A DNA stretch of 10,838 nucleotides from Armatimonadota bacterium (GTDB taxonomy: Bacteria > Armatimonadota > Hebobacteria > Hebobacterales > WVXJ01). A program made the translations under genes and the position numbers. The stretch spans positions 34,055 to 44,892 of the forward strand of contig WVXJ01000104.1 in the NCBI GenBank assembly GCA_011773575.1. Reading direction: 5' to 3'. This document shows positions 1-6,526 of the stretch, one piece after another (the first letter of the stretch is position 1; the number at the start of each line of letters is the position of its first letter). The notes under the pieces are model-generated. The model worked only from the letters and a program-made list of their open reading frames with translations. It did not search any database and was not told the origin of the DNA.

Positions 1-503
1 ACCTCGACATTCAGTAGCGCTGATCCAATAGCCGCGAAAGCCAGTTCAGCGGCGCAGCCGACATCACTCACCAGGTTGGGATTCCCTATTTCCAGGAGTT
101 CCTGACAGACCTTCAACAGCTCGCGGCCCTTGCGACACACTTCCATGGGCACAGCGGCGGCCCCTTTCATCGCCTCCTGAATGGCGGCGCGGCGGCGGGC
201 CTTTTGTTCTTCGGTGTCACGGGGTAAACGGGAGGCTTCCGCATATTTGCCGTAGGCCTCCACATCCGCCTGTATCAGATTCGTCAGCTCTCCCCGCAGC
301 CGCTCACACTCGCCCAAAGCGGTTTTCGCGCGTTCTTCCACCGCGGCGAATTTCTCTTTTCCAACGGTAAAATTCGCCACCATGGAGCCGAGCGCGGCGC
401 CCAACGCGCCGGCCAGGGCAGCGCCGCTGCCACCGCCTGGCGCGGGTTTGTTGGAGGCTAAATCATCGAGATAAGTGGTGATGGGTGATGCGGGATAGGA
501 CAT
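1..503 (-). CDS. fchA: Methenyltetrahydrofolate cyclohydrolase / formiminotransferase-cyclodeaminase C-terminal family protein (partial)
   Basis: This family (FTCD_C) acts in the cytoplasm on folate-bound one-carbon units, as formimino-THF cyclodeaminase or as methenyl-THF cyclohydrolase (FchA). Only the first 167 residues are in the window. Stand-alone members are usually about 200-210 residues, so the C-terminal end lies beyond position 1. The start ATG at 501-503 has a GGAG ribosome site (513-516) 9 bases upstream. The N-terminus shows the family signature PAPGGGSGAALAGALGAAL from residue 20, where the Gly-rich loop packs on the folate site. It is followed by a long helical region typical of the fold (about residues 50-135, rich in Glu, Arg and Ala). 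The family is clear. Whether this is FchA or a stand-alone cyclodeaminase cannot be decided from sequence alone. The tRNA-Ala gene lies 105 bases upstream on the same strand with no clear terminator between them, so read-through is possible. Confidence 0.85.
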   Translation of the reverse strand, partial: MSYPASPITTYLDDLASNKPAPGGGSGAALAGALGAALGSMVANFTVGKEKFAAVEERAKTALGECERLRGELTNLIQADVEAYGKYAEASRLPRDTEEQKARRRAAIQEAMKGAAAVPMEVCRKGRELLKVCQELLEIGNPNLVSDVGCAAELAFAAIGSALLNVE

Positions 504-608
504 AGTGAATTACTCCAAAGACAAAGAGATTTGAAGCGCGGGAGCAAGCAGCATCCCTGCCTGGAAACAACGCCTTGAATGAAGCAAGAGCACAGACATC
601 ACGCGAAA

Positions 609-683
609 TGGTGGAGCCGGCGGGATTCGAACCCGCGACCTCTTCCATGCCAAGGAAGCGCGCTCCCCCTGCGCCACGGCCCC
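609..683 (-). tRNA. tRNA-Ala (anticodon GGC)
   Basis: On the minus strand the 75 bases fold into a complete cloverleaf. It has a 7-bp acceptor stem (677-683 with 613-619), a 4-bp D stem (GCGC/GCGC), a 5-bp anticodon stem (CTTCC/GGAAG) with loop TTGGCAT, a 5-base variable region, and a 5-bp T stem (GCGGG/CCCGC) with loop TTCGAAT. The 3' end ACCA is encoded, so CCA need not be added after transcription. Anticodon GGC reads GCC/GCU alanine codons. The third acceptor pair is G-U, the known G3:U70 identity element for alanyl-tRNA synthetase, which independently confirms the amino acid. Confidence 0.97.
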
Positions 684-692
684 ACCCGCCCT

Positions 693-721
693 ATTCTACG
701 CGTGCCGCGGTACAGCGTCAA
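693..721 (-). promoter_or_regulatory. Sigma-70-type promoter of the tRNA-Ala gene
   Basis: Read on the minus strand, a -35 box TTGACG (716-721) and a -10 box TAGAAT (693-698) are separated by exactly 17 bases. Each differs from consensus at one position. The expected start is about 6-7 bases past the -10 box, only a few bases before the mature tRNA 5' end at 683. The stretch between the -10 box and the start is AGGGCGG. Such a GC-rich discriminator is known from stable-RNA promoters under stringent (ppGpp) control, so growth-rate control is a reasonable inference. Confidence 0.8.
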
Positions 722-730
722 GATGGTTGA

Positions 731-770
731 GGGCGGGAGGTAAGTCACCCGCCCAACGAACAGGTGACTT
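731..770 (-). terminator. Possible terminator or alternative hairpins downstream of aroK
   Basis: Just past the aroK stop the minus strand can form two mutually exclusive hairpins. One pairs AAGTCACC with GGTGACTT (763-770 with 742-749, 13-base loop). The other pairs GGGCGGG with CCCGCCC (748-754 with 731-737, 10-base loop). They share bases 748-749 and their loops interlock. Neither is followed by a clear run of T, so intrinsic termination is uncertain. The position between the aroK stop and the tRNA promoter fits a transcript end. Confidence 0.4.
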
Positions 771-775
771 TCAGC

Positions 776-1285
776 CTATTCTTTGGTGCAGATTGCGGCA
801 ATCTTGTCCGCTATTTCTTCCGGGGTGAGTTGGTCGGTGTCGATTTCGTGTTGCGCGGCTTGTTGGTAGGCAGGGGTGCGGCGGGCGAGGACTTCGGTTA
901 CTTCTTCGGTGAAGGTCTTCCCGCCGGTTAGTGAGGGGCGCTGGGTGTCTCCTTGAATGCGGGAGATGATGGTATCCACGGAGGCCTTCAGCCAGATGAT
1001 ACAGCCATTTTCTCGCAAGGCTTCGATGTTTTCCGGCCGCTCGATGACTCCCCCGCCAGTGTCAATCACCACATTGTCGAGTCGAGCCAATTCCCGCGCC
1101 ACTTCGGTTTCCAGATCCCGAAATCTCGGCCAGCCGTATTTGTCCACGATTTCGGGGATGGACATATCGGCTTTGGCGATGATGCATTCGTCCATGCCGA
1201 TATACCGCATACCCAGGCGCTTTGCGACGAGCGCGCCCACAACGCTCTTGCCGGTGCCGCGATATCCGATGAGGACGATGTTCAC
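776..1285 (-). CDS. aroK: Shikimate kinase
   Basis: Shikimate kinase phosphorylates shikimate with ATP to shikimate 3-phosphate in the cytoplasmic route to chorismate and aromatic amino acids. The 169-residue length is normal for the family. Visible motifs: Walker A GYRGTGKS (residues 7-14), the shikimate-binding FR..E (Arg56, Glu59), the GGG loop (77-79), the lid arginine in QRPSL (Arg116), and RRTPAY with Arg135/136 near the C-terminus. The usual D-x-D after strand 2 reads G-M-D, so the first Asp is Gly30 and only Asp32 remains. The start is GTG at 1283-1285, overlapping the aroE stop as GTGA, which implies translational coupling with aroE. A GGAG lies 11 bases upstream inside the aroE 3' end. 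Confidence 0.94.
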   Translation of the reverse strand: MNIVLIGYRGTGKSVVGALVAKRLGMRYIGMDECIIAKADMSIPEIVDKYGWPRFRDLETEVARELARLDNVVIDTGGGVIERPENIEALRENGCIIWLKASVDTIISRIQGDTQRPSLTGGKTFTEEVTEVLARRTPAYQQAAQHEIDTDQLTPEEIADKIAAICTKE

Positions 1286-2151
1286 GACTGCAAGTGCTCC
1301 ATTACCACCCGGCGCATCACCTCGACAGGCGCATCCACACCGGTAAAGTGTTCGAACTGCAGGGCCGCCTGGTTGATGAACATCTCCACCCCGGGGATGA
1401 CGGCACAGCCGCGGGACCTTGCATTTGCCAACAACTGCGTCTCCAGGGGGGTATAGACAATATCGAAGACGACCTGTTCGGGCCGGAGTAATTCCGCGGG
1501 AACCAGCGATGCGTCTTCATTGGGATACATGCCAACAGGTGTGCAGTGGATAATCAGGTCTGCGCTTGCCACCGCCGCCGCAAGTGATTTATCGGTCAGC
1601 AGCGCGGCCTTTACGGCGGCATCTGTGCCGCTCTGTAAATCCGCGCTCAACTCCTGGAGCATCTTCTCATTGATATCCAGAATCGAGAGTTCACTCAGTT
1701 TGGTATTTCGTGCGAGCGTAAAGGCGATCGCCCTGGCGGCTCCGCCTGAACCCAACATCAAGACATTCTTCCCGTCTGCCTCCACACCGGCATCGGCGAG
1801 CGCCTTCAGCGCGCCGGGGCCGTCTGTGCCCAGGCCGATCAACTTGTCTTTCTCGTGAATAACTGTATTGATGGCCCCGATGGAGCGGTCCACATCGGCA
1901 ATCTCATCCACATATTTCATGGCCTCGATCTTGTGGGGAATGGTGACGCTGAGGCCGCGGAAGTTATCCAGCGCGCGCACTCCGGCCAGGGTGCCCTTCA
2001 CATCTTCAACCCGGAAGGCCAGGTAGATGAAATCCAAGCCCAAGGATTGGAAGGCGGCATTATGAATTGCAGGTGAAAGGCTGTGGGCGATGGGATTGCC
2101 AATAACCGCGCAGAATTGGGTATGGCTGCTAATTGATTGCCAAGCGCTCAC
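1282..2151 (-). CDS. aroE: Shikimate dehydrogenase (NADP+)
   Basis: AroE reversibly reduces 3-dehydroshikimate to shikimate with NADPH, the step before shikimate kinase. Its product is therefore the substrate of the overlapping downstream gene. Using the GTG at 2149-2151 gives 289 residues, the usual family length. Visible motifs: substrate loop VIGNPIAHSLSP (residues 16-27, Ser24 and Ser26), catalytic Lys74 in SVTIPHK, Asn95 in GAINT, Asp110 in GTDGPG, the NADP-binding loop GSGGAAR (134-140), and a C-terminal Gln in FINQAALQFEHFTG. I chose this start because GGAG sits 5 bases upstream and the conserved domain begins about 12 residues later. The frame stays open to an ATG at 2331, but those 60 extra residues are not family-like and partly translate a dispersed intergenic repeat. 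An RNA end or peptide would settle the start. Confidence 0.93.
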   Translation of the reverse strand: MSAWQSISSHTQFCAVIGNPIAHSLSPAIHNAAFQSLGLDFIYLAFRVEDVKGTLAGVRALDNFRGLSVTIPHKIEAMKYVDEIADVDRSIGAINTVIHEKDKLIGLGTDGPGALKALADAGVEADGKNVLMLGSGGAARAIAFTLARNTKLSELSILDINEKMLQELSADLQSGTDAAVKAALLTDKSLAAAVASADLIIHCTPVGMYPNEDASLVPAELLRPEQVVFDIVYTPLETQLLANARSRGCAVIPGVEMFINQAALQFEHFTGVDAPVEVMRRVVMEHLQS

Positions 2152-2268
2152 AGAGACTCCATATAGTCGAAGATCGTCTGAATCAACCGCTATTCTTTTC
2201 AACGAAATGTTACTCTCTCCCTGCTTGCCCGCAAAGCGCAATTTATTAGAACCTATTTCATAACCTAA

Positions 2269-2303
2269 ATTGAGATTCTTCGCTCCGCTCAGAATGACAA
2301 CGG
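2269..2303 (-). repeat. Fragment of a dispersed intergenic repeat upstream of aroE
   Basis: The minus strand here reads GTCATTCTGAGCGGAGCGAA followed by GAATCTCAATTT. I recognise this short sequence from intergenic regions of many environmental bacterial genomes, where its translation (VILSGAKNL and similar) often appears as a false protein end. Here it gives exactly that peptide in the open frame ahead of aroE. The exact borders are not visible, and recognition rests on memory rather than a search. Confidence 0.55.
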
Positions 2304-2400
2304 AGCCGCACTCTTTCATGTTTTCTGCCACCTTGAGTCATACGAAGGTCTCGAGCAGGTGGTTATAAAATAATCTTCAGTATGTGAGAGTGAAAAGAAA

Positions 2401-2426
2401 TGGGCAGGAGACAAAGCTCCTGCCCA
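2401..2426 (-). terminator. Rho-independent terminator of the rubrerythrin gene
   Basis: A perfect 10-bp stem pairs TGGGCAGGAG (2401-2410) with CTCCTGCCCA (2417-2426) around a 6-base loop. On the minus strand it is followed by TTTCTTTTC, a U-rich tail. It begins 29 bases past the rubrerythrin stop, as expected for an intrinsic terminator of that gene. Confidence 0.8.
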
Positions 2427-2454
2427 ACGCATATTCTTCGATTATCGGCCGGCT

Positions 2455-3030
2455 CTACCAGTTCTCTCCCAGGATTTCGAAATGCGCCTGGGGGTGGGCA
2501 CAGGCAGGGCAGGCCTCCGGGGCTTCGGTGCCTTCGTGCAGGTAACCGCAGTTGCGACAGCGCCAAACCTGGGGTTTGTCGCGCTTGAACACGCGGCCTG
2601 CCTCCACATTATCGGCAAGGTCTGTATATCGCTTGCCATGCTGTTTCTCCGCGATTGAGATCATCTCGAAAAGCCGGGCAATGGCGTTGAACCCCTCTTT
2701 CTTGGCGGTACCGGCGAAATCGGGGTAAAGCACTCCCCACTCATGCCCCTCGCCGGCGGCTGCGGCTCTCAGGTTTTCAAGGGTTGTGCCGATTAAGCCT
2801 GCGGGATAAGCCGCGGTTATTTCGACATCACCGCCTTGCAGCATGCTGAAGAAACGCTTGGCATGTTCCTTCTCCTGGTCGGCGGTTTCTGCGAAGATGG
2901 CGGCAATCTGCTCGAAGCCGTCTTTCCTGGCCTGGCTGGCGAAAAAGGCGTAGCGGTTGCGCGCCTGAGACTCACCGGCAAACGCGGCGAGCAAGTTCTT
3001 CTCGGTCTGACTTCCCTTCAAATCCGGCAT
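2455..3030 (-). CDS. rbr: Rubrerythrin
   Basis: Rubrerythrin is a cytoplasmic non-haem iron peroxidase that reduces hydrogen peroxide to water in anaerobes and microaerophiles, taking electrons from rubredoxin or a reductase. The start ATG at 3028-3030 has a strong GGAGGG site 4 bases upstream and gives 191 residues, the same length as I recall for the Desulfovibrio vulgaris protein. The N-terminal four-helix domain supplies the di-iron ligands: Glu20, Glu53 with His56 (EKEH), Glu94/Glu97, and Glu128 with His131 (EKQH). Tyr27 lies beside the centre. The C-terminal rubredoxin-like domain holds one iron through Cys158, Cys161, Cys174 and Cys177 (CRNCG, CPAC). All metal ligands are intact, so the enzyme should be functional. 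It appears to be a single-gene transcript ending at the hairpin at 2401-2426. The upstream region carries a 36-base element also present before the HEAT-repeat gene. Confidence 0.97.
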   Translation of the reverse strand: MPDLKGSQTEKNLLAAFAGESQARNRYAFFASQARKDGFEQIAAIFAETADQEKEHAKRFFSMLQGGDVEITAAYPAGLIGTTLENLRAAAAGEGHEWGVLYPDFAGTAKKEGFNAIARLFEMISIAEKQHGKRYTDLADNVEAGRVFKRDKPQVWRCRNCGYLHEGTEAPEACPACAHPQAHFEILGENW

Positions 3031-3050
3031 GGTTCCCTCCGATTCAGACT

Positions 3051-3086
3051 GATTTGCCGAAGACCACAATAGGCTCCGGCAAGTGA
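3051..3086 (-). repeat. Upstream element, copy A (before rubrerythrin)
   Basis: This 36-base stretch matches 6565-6600 at 29 of 36 positions by my count, including the blocks GAAGACCACA and GGCTCC. It ends 20 bases before the rubrerythrin ATG and has the same orientation relative to its gene as copy B. It could be a conserved regulatory site, a leader element, or a dispersed intergenic repeat. No known operator is recognised. Confidence 0.6.
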
Positions 3087-3184
3087 TAATTGGAACTCGA
3101 TTGTTATTCTGTTTTCAACAGGTGCCGCGTTTCTCCTGTTCAAAGATATGACAATGGCGGGCGATAGTTGTGGGTCACGTTCCC

Positions 3185-6100
3185 CTACTCTGATTTACTC
3201 TTCTCCCACCACTCTTGCCATGCATCATAGGATTGGCCCAAATCCTGTCCTGTCAGTTTCTTCAGCGAATCTGCGGTAACTCTGCGAACATCCGCATCAG
3301 CATGTTTCAGCGCGGCTATCAAATCGGGAATGGCGCTGACGGCCTTGATTTCAGCCAGTGACCATGCGCTCCAGGAGGCGACAAACCGCTCCTTGTCTTG
3401 AAGTGTCTGCAGAAGATGTGGCACTGCAGCCGGGTCGCCGATTTGGCCAAGGGCAAAGACAGCATCTCCTCTGGTAGCCACGTTGTCATGCTCAAGACAC
3501 TGAATCAATACCGGAAGCGCCGCTGAGTCACCAATAAGGCCAAGCCCCTGAATTGCCGCGCGGCGGACGAGCCAATCGGAATGAAGAGCCAGTTCGCATA
3601 ATGGCGGTATGGCGCGTTTCTCCTTGATTGCGACCAGACCTTTGACTATTCCAAAAATCGTGCTGTGGTGGTGATTCTCTGGATCAGCGAGCGCCTCAAG
3701 CAGCGGCGGGCCGGCTCCTTCACCAAGGATCTCGCCTAAAGAATGCCCGGCTATCCCTCTTGCACTCTTATCAGGGCTTCTCAGCGCCTTCAGCAACAAT
3801 GGCACCACCTCGGGTGTGGCGATCCGGCCAAGAGCGAGAACTGTATGACGATGACAGTTAGGCGCACCTCGCTCCATTGCCTCGCCCAATGCAGGGATCG
3901 CCACAGACCCCATTTTATAGAGAACGTCTCCCGCAGCCCTCTGCAGTTCGAATACCGGCGTAAGCAGGGCCTCAAGCAGAGCCGGAATCGCAGGTTCCCC
4001 TGCCACGATAAGCGCTTTTTGTGGGAATAATGGGAGTACGCTGTCATCTTTTTCAAGAGCATCCGCCAAGTATGGAGCCAACTCTGGATCTCCAAATTCA
4101 CTGAGGACCCATGCAGCCAGACCCTTCTTTTCGCTATCCTTCAGGAAGGAGACCATGTGAGCCAATTGCTCTTCGCGAGGCAGTTCTGCAGCGTCAATCA
4201 TCTTGTCGGACGCGCCGTCAGCCTGCAGATATACAGCCACCGCTTGTGCAGCGAACTTTCCACCGGTGACATACAACAGCGCGATTGCCGCATTTTGGGG
4301 ATTAAACAAGCGGGTAACAGACCCGGAGCCCATGCGACCTCCCCCTACTGCCGATGAGTATTGTGCGCTCTTGACGCTGCCAGCGCGCGAACCGTGCTTG
4401 GGGAATTTCCGCGGCGGTAGACGGTACGGCACGGAATCCCTGAAGCTCCAAGCGGGCTGTTTAAATAATTTCTCGACCAAGAATGCCTTGTTGCGGGGAC
4501 AATCTTCTGCAATTTTCTTTTTCGACAGTTCATCCAAGGTTCGCTCGTAATTCCGTTTGTCAGCGAATTGCTTGTGCCAGTCTTGCAGTGCAAGTCGAGC
4601 AAACTCCTCATCCAATTTCTCTATTTCCCGGGGCTCTTCGATGCGCTGCAGCATGGCTGTTGCCAGTTCACGGACAAGCCAGGAGGTCTCTTCTTCTTGT
4701 GCTTTCCTTAAGTAGTCGGCTCCAGCCTCCCCCGCCGCTACTATCTGGTCGCGATAGACAAGATATTCTTCAGGTGAACTGTGGAGAGCCTTCTTGAAAA
4801 TCTCCGGAATGTTCGACGGGGCCGGTATTTCTGTGGCGTCGGGTTGATCTGATTTGTTCTTCTCCCACCACTCTTGCCATGCATCATAGGATTGGCCCAG
4901 ATCCTGTCCTGTCAGTTTCTTCAGCGAATCTGCGGTAACTCTGCGAACATCCGCATCAGCATGTTTCAGCGCGGCTATCAAATCGGGAATGGCGCTGACG
5001 GCCTTGATTTCAGCCAGTGACCATGCGCTCCAGGAGGCGACAAACCGCTCCTTGTCTTGAAGTGTCTGCAGAAGATGTGGCACTGCAGCCGGGTCGCCGA
5101 TTTGGCCAAGGGCAAAGACAGCATCTCCTCTGGTAGCCACGTTGTCATGCTCAAGACACTGAATCAATACCGGAAGCGCCGCTGAGTCATCAATAAGGCC
5201 AAGCCCCTGAATTGCCGCCCGGCGGATCAGCCAATCGGAATGAAGAGCCAGTTCGCATAATGGCGGTATGGCGCGTTTCTCCTTGAGTTTGCCCAGACCT
5301 TCGGTTATTCCAAAGATTGTGCTTTGGTGGTAATTCTCAGAATCAGCCAGCGCCTCAAGGAGCGCAGCGCGGGCTCTTTCATCAGGGATCTCGCCCAAAG
5401 CATGTCCGGCTTCGCCTCTTGCACTCTTATCAGGGCTTTTCAGCGCCTTTATCAGCAATGGCACAACCTCGGGTGTGGCGATCCAGCGAAGAGCGCGAAC
5501 CGTGTGATAGTGACATTGCGGAATGTCCGCGCCTCGTTCCAGTGCCTCACCTAAAGCAGGGATTGCCACAGGTCCCATTTCACTAAGAGCGCTCGCTGCC
5601 GCGCCATTCAGGAGTACGTACCTTGCTACCGACGCCCGTGTCACAGGGAACGAGGATACGCGTACGCACTCTGGCGACAGCAGCACCTCAAGCAGAGCCG
5701 GGATCGCAGGTTCCCCTATCTTGACAAGCGCTTGTCGTATGAAGGGTTGCCGTACGGATAAATCTCTTCCAAGAGCATATACCAATTGGGGAACCGCCTC
5801 CGGGTCTCCGAACTCACCGAGAACCCATGCAGCAAGACTCTTATTTCCGCTGTGCTTCAGGAAAGAGATCATCTGATCAAATTGCTGTTCGTGAGGCAAT
5901 TCCGCAGCGTCGAGAATCTTGTCAGGCGCGTCCTGAGTCTGCAGATACACGGCCACTGCTTGCGCTGCAGTCTTTCCGCCGATGACATACAACAGCGCGA
6001 TTGCCGCATTTTGAGGGGGTTGTTTGAACAGTTTCTCGACGAGAAATGCCGTGTTGTGGAGAGAATCTCCTGCAATCTTGCTGTCCCGTAGGTGACTCAC

Positions 6101-6526
6101 GTGATCCTCAACGGCATTTCCGGGGGATCTACTTAGTCCTCTGCGCGGCCTCAAAGACAAATCGGAGAAGACGCTGTGCAAATCTCGCGACGAGGCAAGG
6201 TGGACGAACTCTTCATCCAACTTCTCTATTTCTTCAGGCTCTTCAATGCGCTGCAACATGGCTTTTGCCAGTTCACAGACGAGCCAGGAGGTCTCTTTTT
6301 CTTGCACTTTCCTTAAATAGTCGGCTCCGGCCTCCCCTGACGCCAGTATTTGCTCGCGGTAGACAAGATACTCTTCAGGAGAACTGTGGAGAGCCTTCTT
6401 GAAAACCTCCGGAATGTCCGATGGGGCCAGCGCTTCTGTTACTTCGGGTTGACCGGCCGGGGCCGAACTGGAGCCAAACGCGAGGATCGCCGCAACAGCC
6501 AGCAGGAGCAGAATTGAGAGGCGCAT
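3185..6526 (-). CDS. Exported HEAT-repeat protein with two tandem modules
   Basis: A 1113-residue protein built from HEAT / PBS-lyase-like helical repeats, which form a curved scaffold for protein contacts; no catalytic site is visible. The ATG at 6524-6526 is chosen because AAAGGAG lies 7 bases upstream and the first residues form a signal peptide (MRLSILLLLAVAAILAFGSS, probable cleavage near residues 23-26), so the product is likely periplasmic or surface-located. Residues about 28-562 and 563-1113 are two copies of one module. Each opens with PSDIPEVFKKALHSSPEEYL or close to it, carries repeats such as DPAAVPHLLQTLQDKE and AIPDLIAALKHADADVRRV, and ends in LTGQDLGQSYDAWQEWWEK, a W..WW ending that I associate with such HEAT proteins. 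Module 2 has 51 extra residues (692-742) absent from module 1. A longer frame up to 6604 is open but lacks a better start. Function and partner are unknown. Confidence 0.85.
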   Translation of the reverse strand: MRLSILLLLAVAAILAFGSSSAPAGQPEVTEALAPSDIPEVFKKALHSSPEEYLVYREQILASGEAGADYLRKVQEKETSWLVCELAKAMLQRIEEPEEIEKLDEEFVHLASSRDLHSVFSDLSLRPRRGLSRSPGNAVEDHVSHLRDSKIAGDSLHNTAFLVEKLFKQPPQNAAIALLYVIGGKTAAQAVAVYLQTQDAPDKILDAAELPHEQQFDQMISFLKHSGNKSLAAWVLGEFGDPEAVPQLVYALGRDLSVRQPFIRQALVKIGEPAIPALLEVLLSPECVRVSSFPVTRASVARYVLLNGAAASALSEMGPVAIPALGEALERGADIPQCHYHTVRALRWIATPEVVPLLIKALKSPDKSARGEAGHALGEIPDERARAALLEALADSENYHQSTIFGITEGLGKLKEKRAIPPLCELALHSDWLIRRAAIQGLGLIDDSAALPVLIQCLEHDNVATRGDAVFALGQIGDPAAVPHLLQTLQDKERFVASWSAWSLAEIKAVSAIPDLIAALKHADADVRRVTADSLKKLTGQDLGQSYDAWQEWWEKNKSDQPDATEIPAPSNIPEIFKKALHSSPEEYLVYRDQIVAAGEAGADYLRKAQEEETSWLVRELATAMLQRIEEPREIEKLDEEFARLALQDWHKQFADKRNYERTLDELSKKKIAEDCPRNKAFLVEKLFKQPAWSFRDSVPYRLPPRKFPKHGSRAGSVKSAQYSSAVGGGRMGSGSVTRLFNPQNAAIALLYVTGGKFAAQAVAVYLQADGASDKMIDAAELPREEQLAHMVSFLKDSEKKGLAAWVLSEFGDPELAPYLADALEKDDSVLPLFPQKALIVAGEPAIPALLEALLTPVFELQRAAGDVLYKMGSVAIPALGEAMERGAPNCHRHTVLALGRIATPEVVPLLLKALRSPDKSARGIAGHSLGEILGEGAGPPLLEALADPENHHHSTIFGIVKGLVAIKEKRAIPPLCELALHSDWLVRRAAIQGLGLIGDSAALPVLIQCLEHDNVATRGDAVFALGQIGDPAAVPHLLQTLQDKERFVASWSAWSLAEIKAVSAIPDLIAALKHADADVRRVTADSLKKLTGQDLGQSYDAWQEWWEKSKSE
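3190..3636 (-). repeat. Near-identical repeat, copy 1 (3' end of HEAT module 2)
   Basis: This stretch matches 4849-5295 at a constant offset of 1659 bases (553 codons). I count about 7 differences over 447 bases, and 3242-3530 appears identical. It encodes the last HEAT repeats and the terminal W..WW motif. Beyond 3636 similarity falls sharply. Confidence 0.9.
4301..4453. other. In-frame 153-base extra segment in HEAT module 2
   Basis: Module 1 reads LFKQP-PQNAAIALL, while module 2 reads LFKQP, then 51 extra residues, then PQNAAIALL. The extra residues are basic and rich in Gly/Ser/Arg with few helix-forming patterns, unlike HEAT repeats. The DNA is self-complementary in places: CGGGT/ACCCG (4311-4315 with 4321-4325), CCGTGC/GCACGG (4392-4397 with 4429-4434) and an imperfect pair 4396-4411 with 4432-4446. 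An 8-base direct repeat CAAGCGGG (4307-4314 and 4449-4456) lies near both edges. It may be a small inserted palindromic element or module-specific sequence lost from module 1. Confidence 0.55.
4849..5295 (-). repeat. Near-identical repeat, copy 2 (3' end of HEAT module 1)
   Basis: This is the partner of 3190-3636, encoding the same last HEAT repeats and W..WW motif at the end of the N-terminal module. Identity extends through synonymous positions, unlike the middle of the modules. This suggests gene conversion or a very recent partial duplication. Confidence 0.9.

Larger units (their letters stand above)
2152..2454. other. Intergenic region between aroE and the rubrerythrin gene
   Basis: About 300 bases lie between the preferred aroE start and the rubrerythrin stop. 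The region holds the rubrerythrin terminator (2401-2426) and the dispersed repeat fragment (2269-2303). The part from about 2160 to 2260 is noticeably AT-richer than the flanking genes, as expected for a promoter and leader. I found no -35/-10 pair with good spacing for aroE, and no riboswitch fold that I can name. Confidence 0.5.

Noticed and set aside
463..648. Minus-strand 61-codon open frame
   Set aside because: It runs through the tRNA-Ala 3' part and the start of the cyclodeaminase gene in another frame, and has no ribosome site or family features.
953..1858. Several plus-strand open frames opposite aroK and aroE
   Set aside because: All are shadows of the two shikimate-pathway genes, whose motifs are fully intact.
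3109..3121. Small inverted repeat CTGTT-TTC-AACAG as a terminator of the HEAT gene
   Set aside because: The 5-bp AT-rich stem with a 3-base loop and no T run is too weak, and it overlaps a likely promoter region of rubrerythrin.
3087..3130. TTGAAA on the minus strand as a -35 box for rubrerythrin
   Set aside because: The nearest -10-like sequences sit at spacings of about 20 or more bases, so I did not call a promoter.
4307..4456. 8-base direct repeat CAAGCGGG as the target-site duplication of an insertion
   Set aside because: Removing the segment between the repeats takes out 142 bases, which is not a multiple of three and leaves an 11-base excess compared with module 1. A simple insertion with this duplication does not fit.
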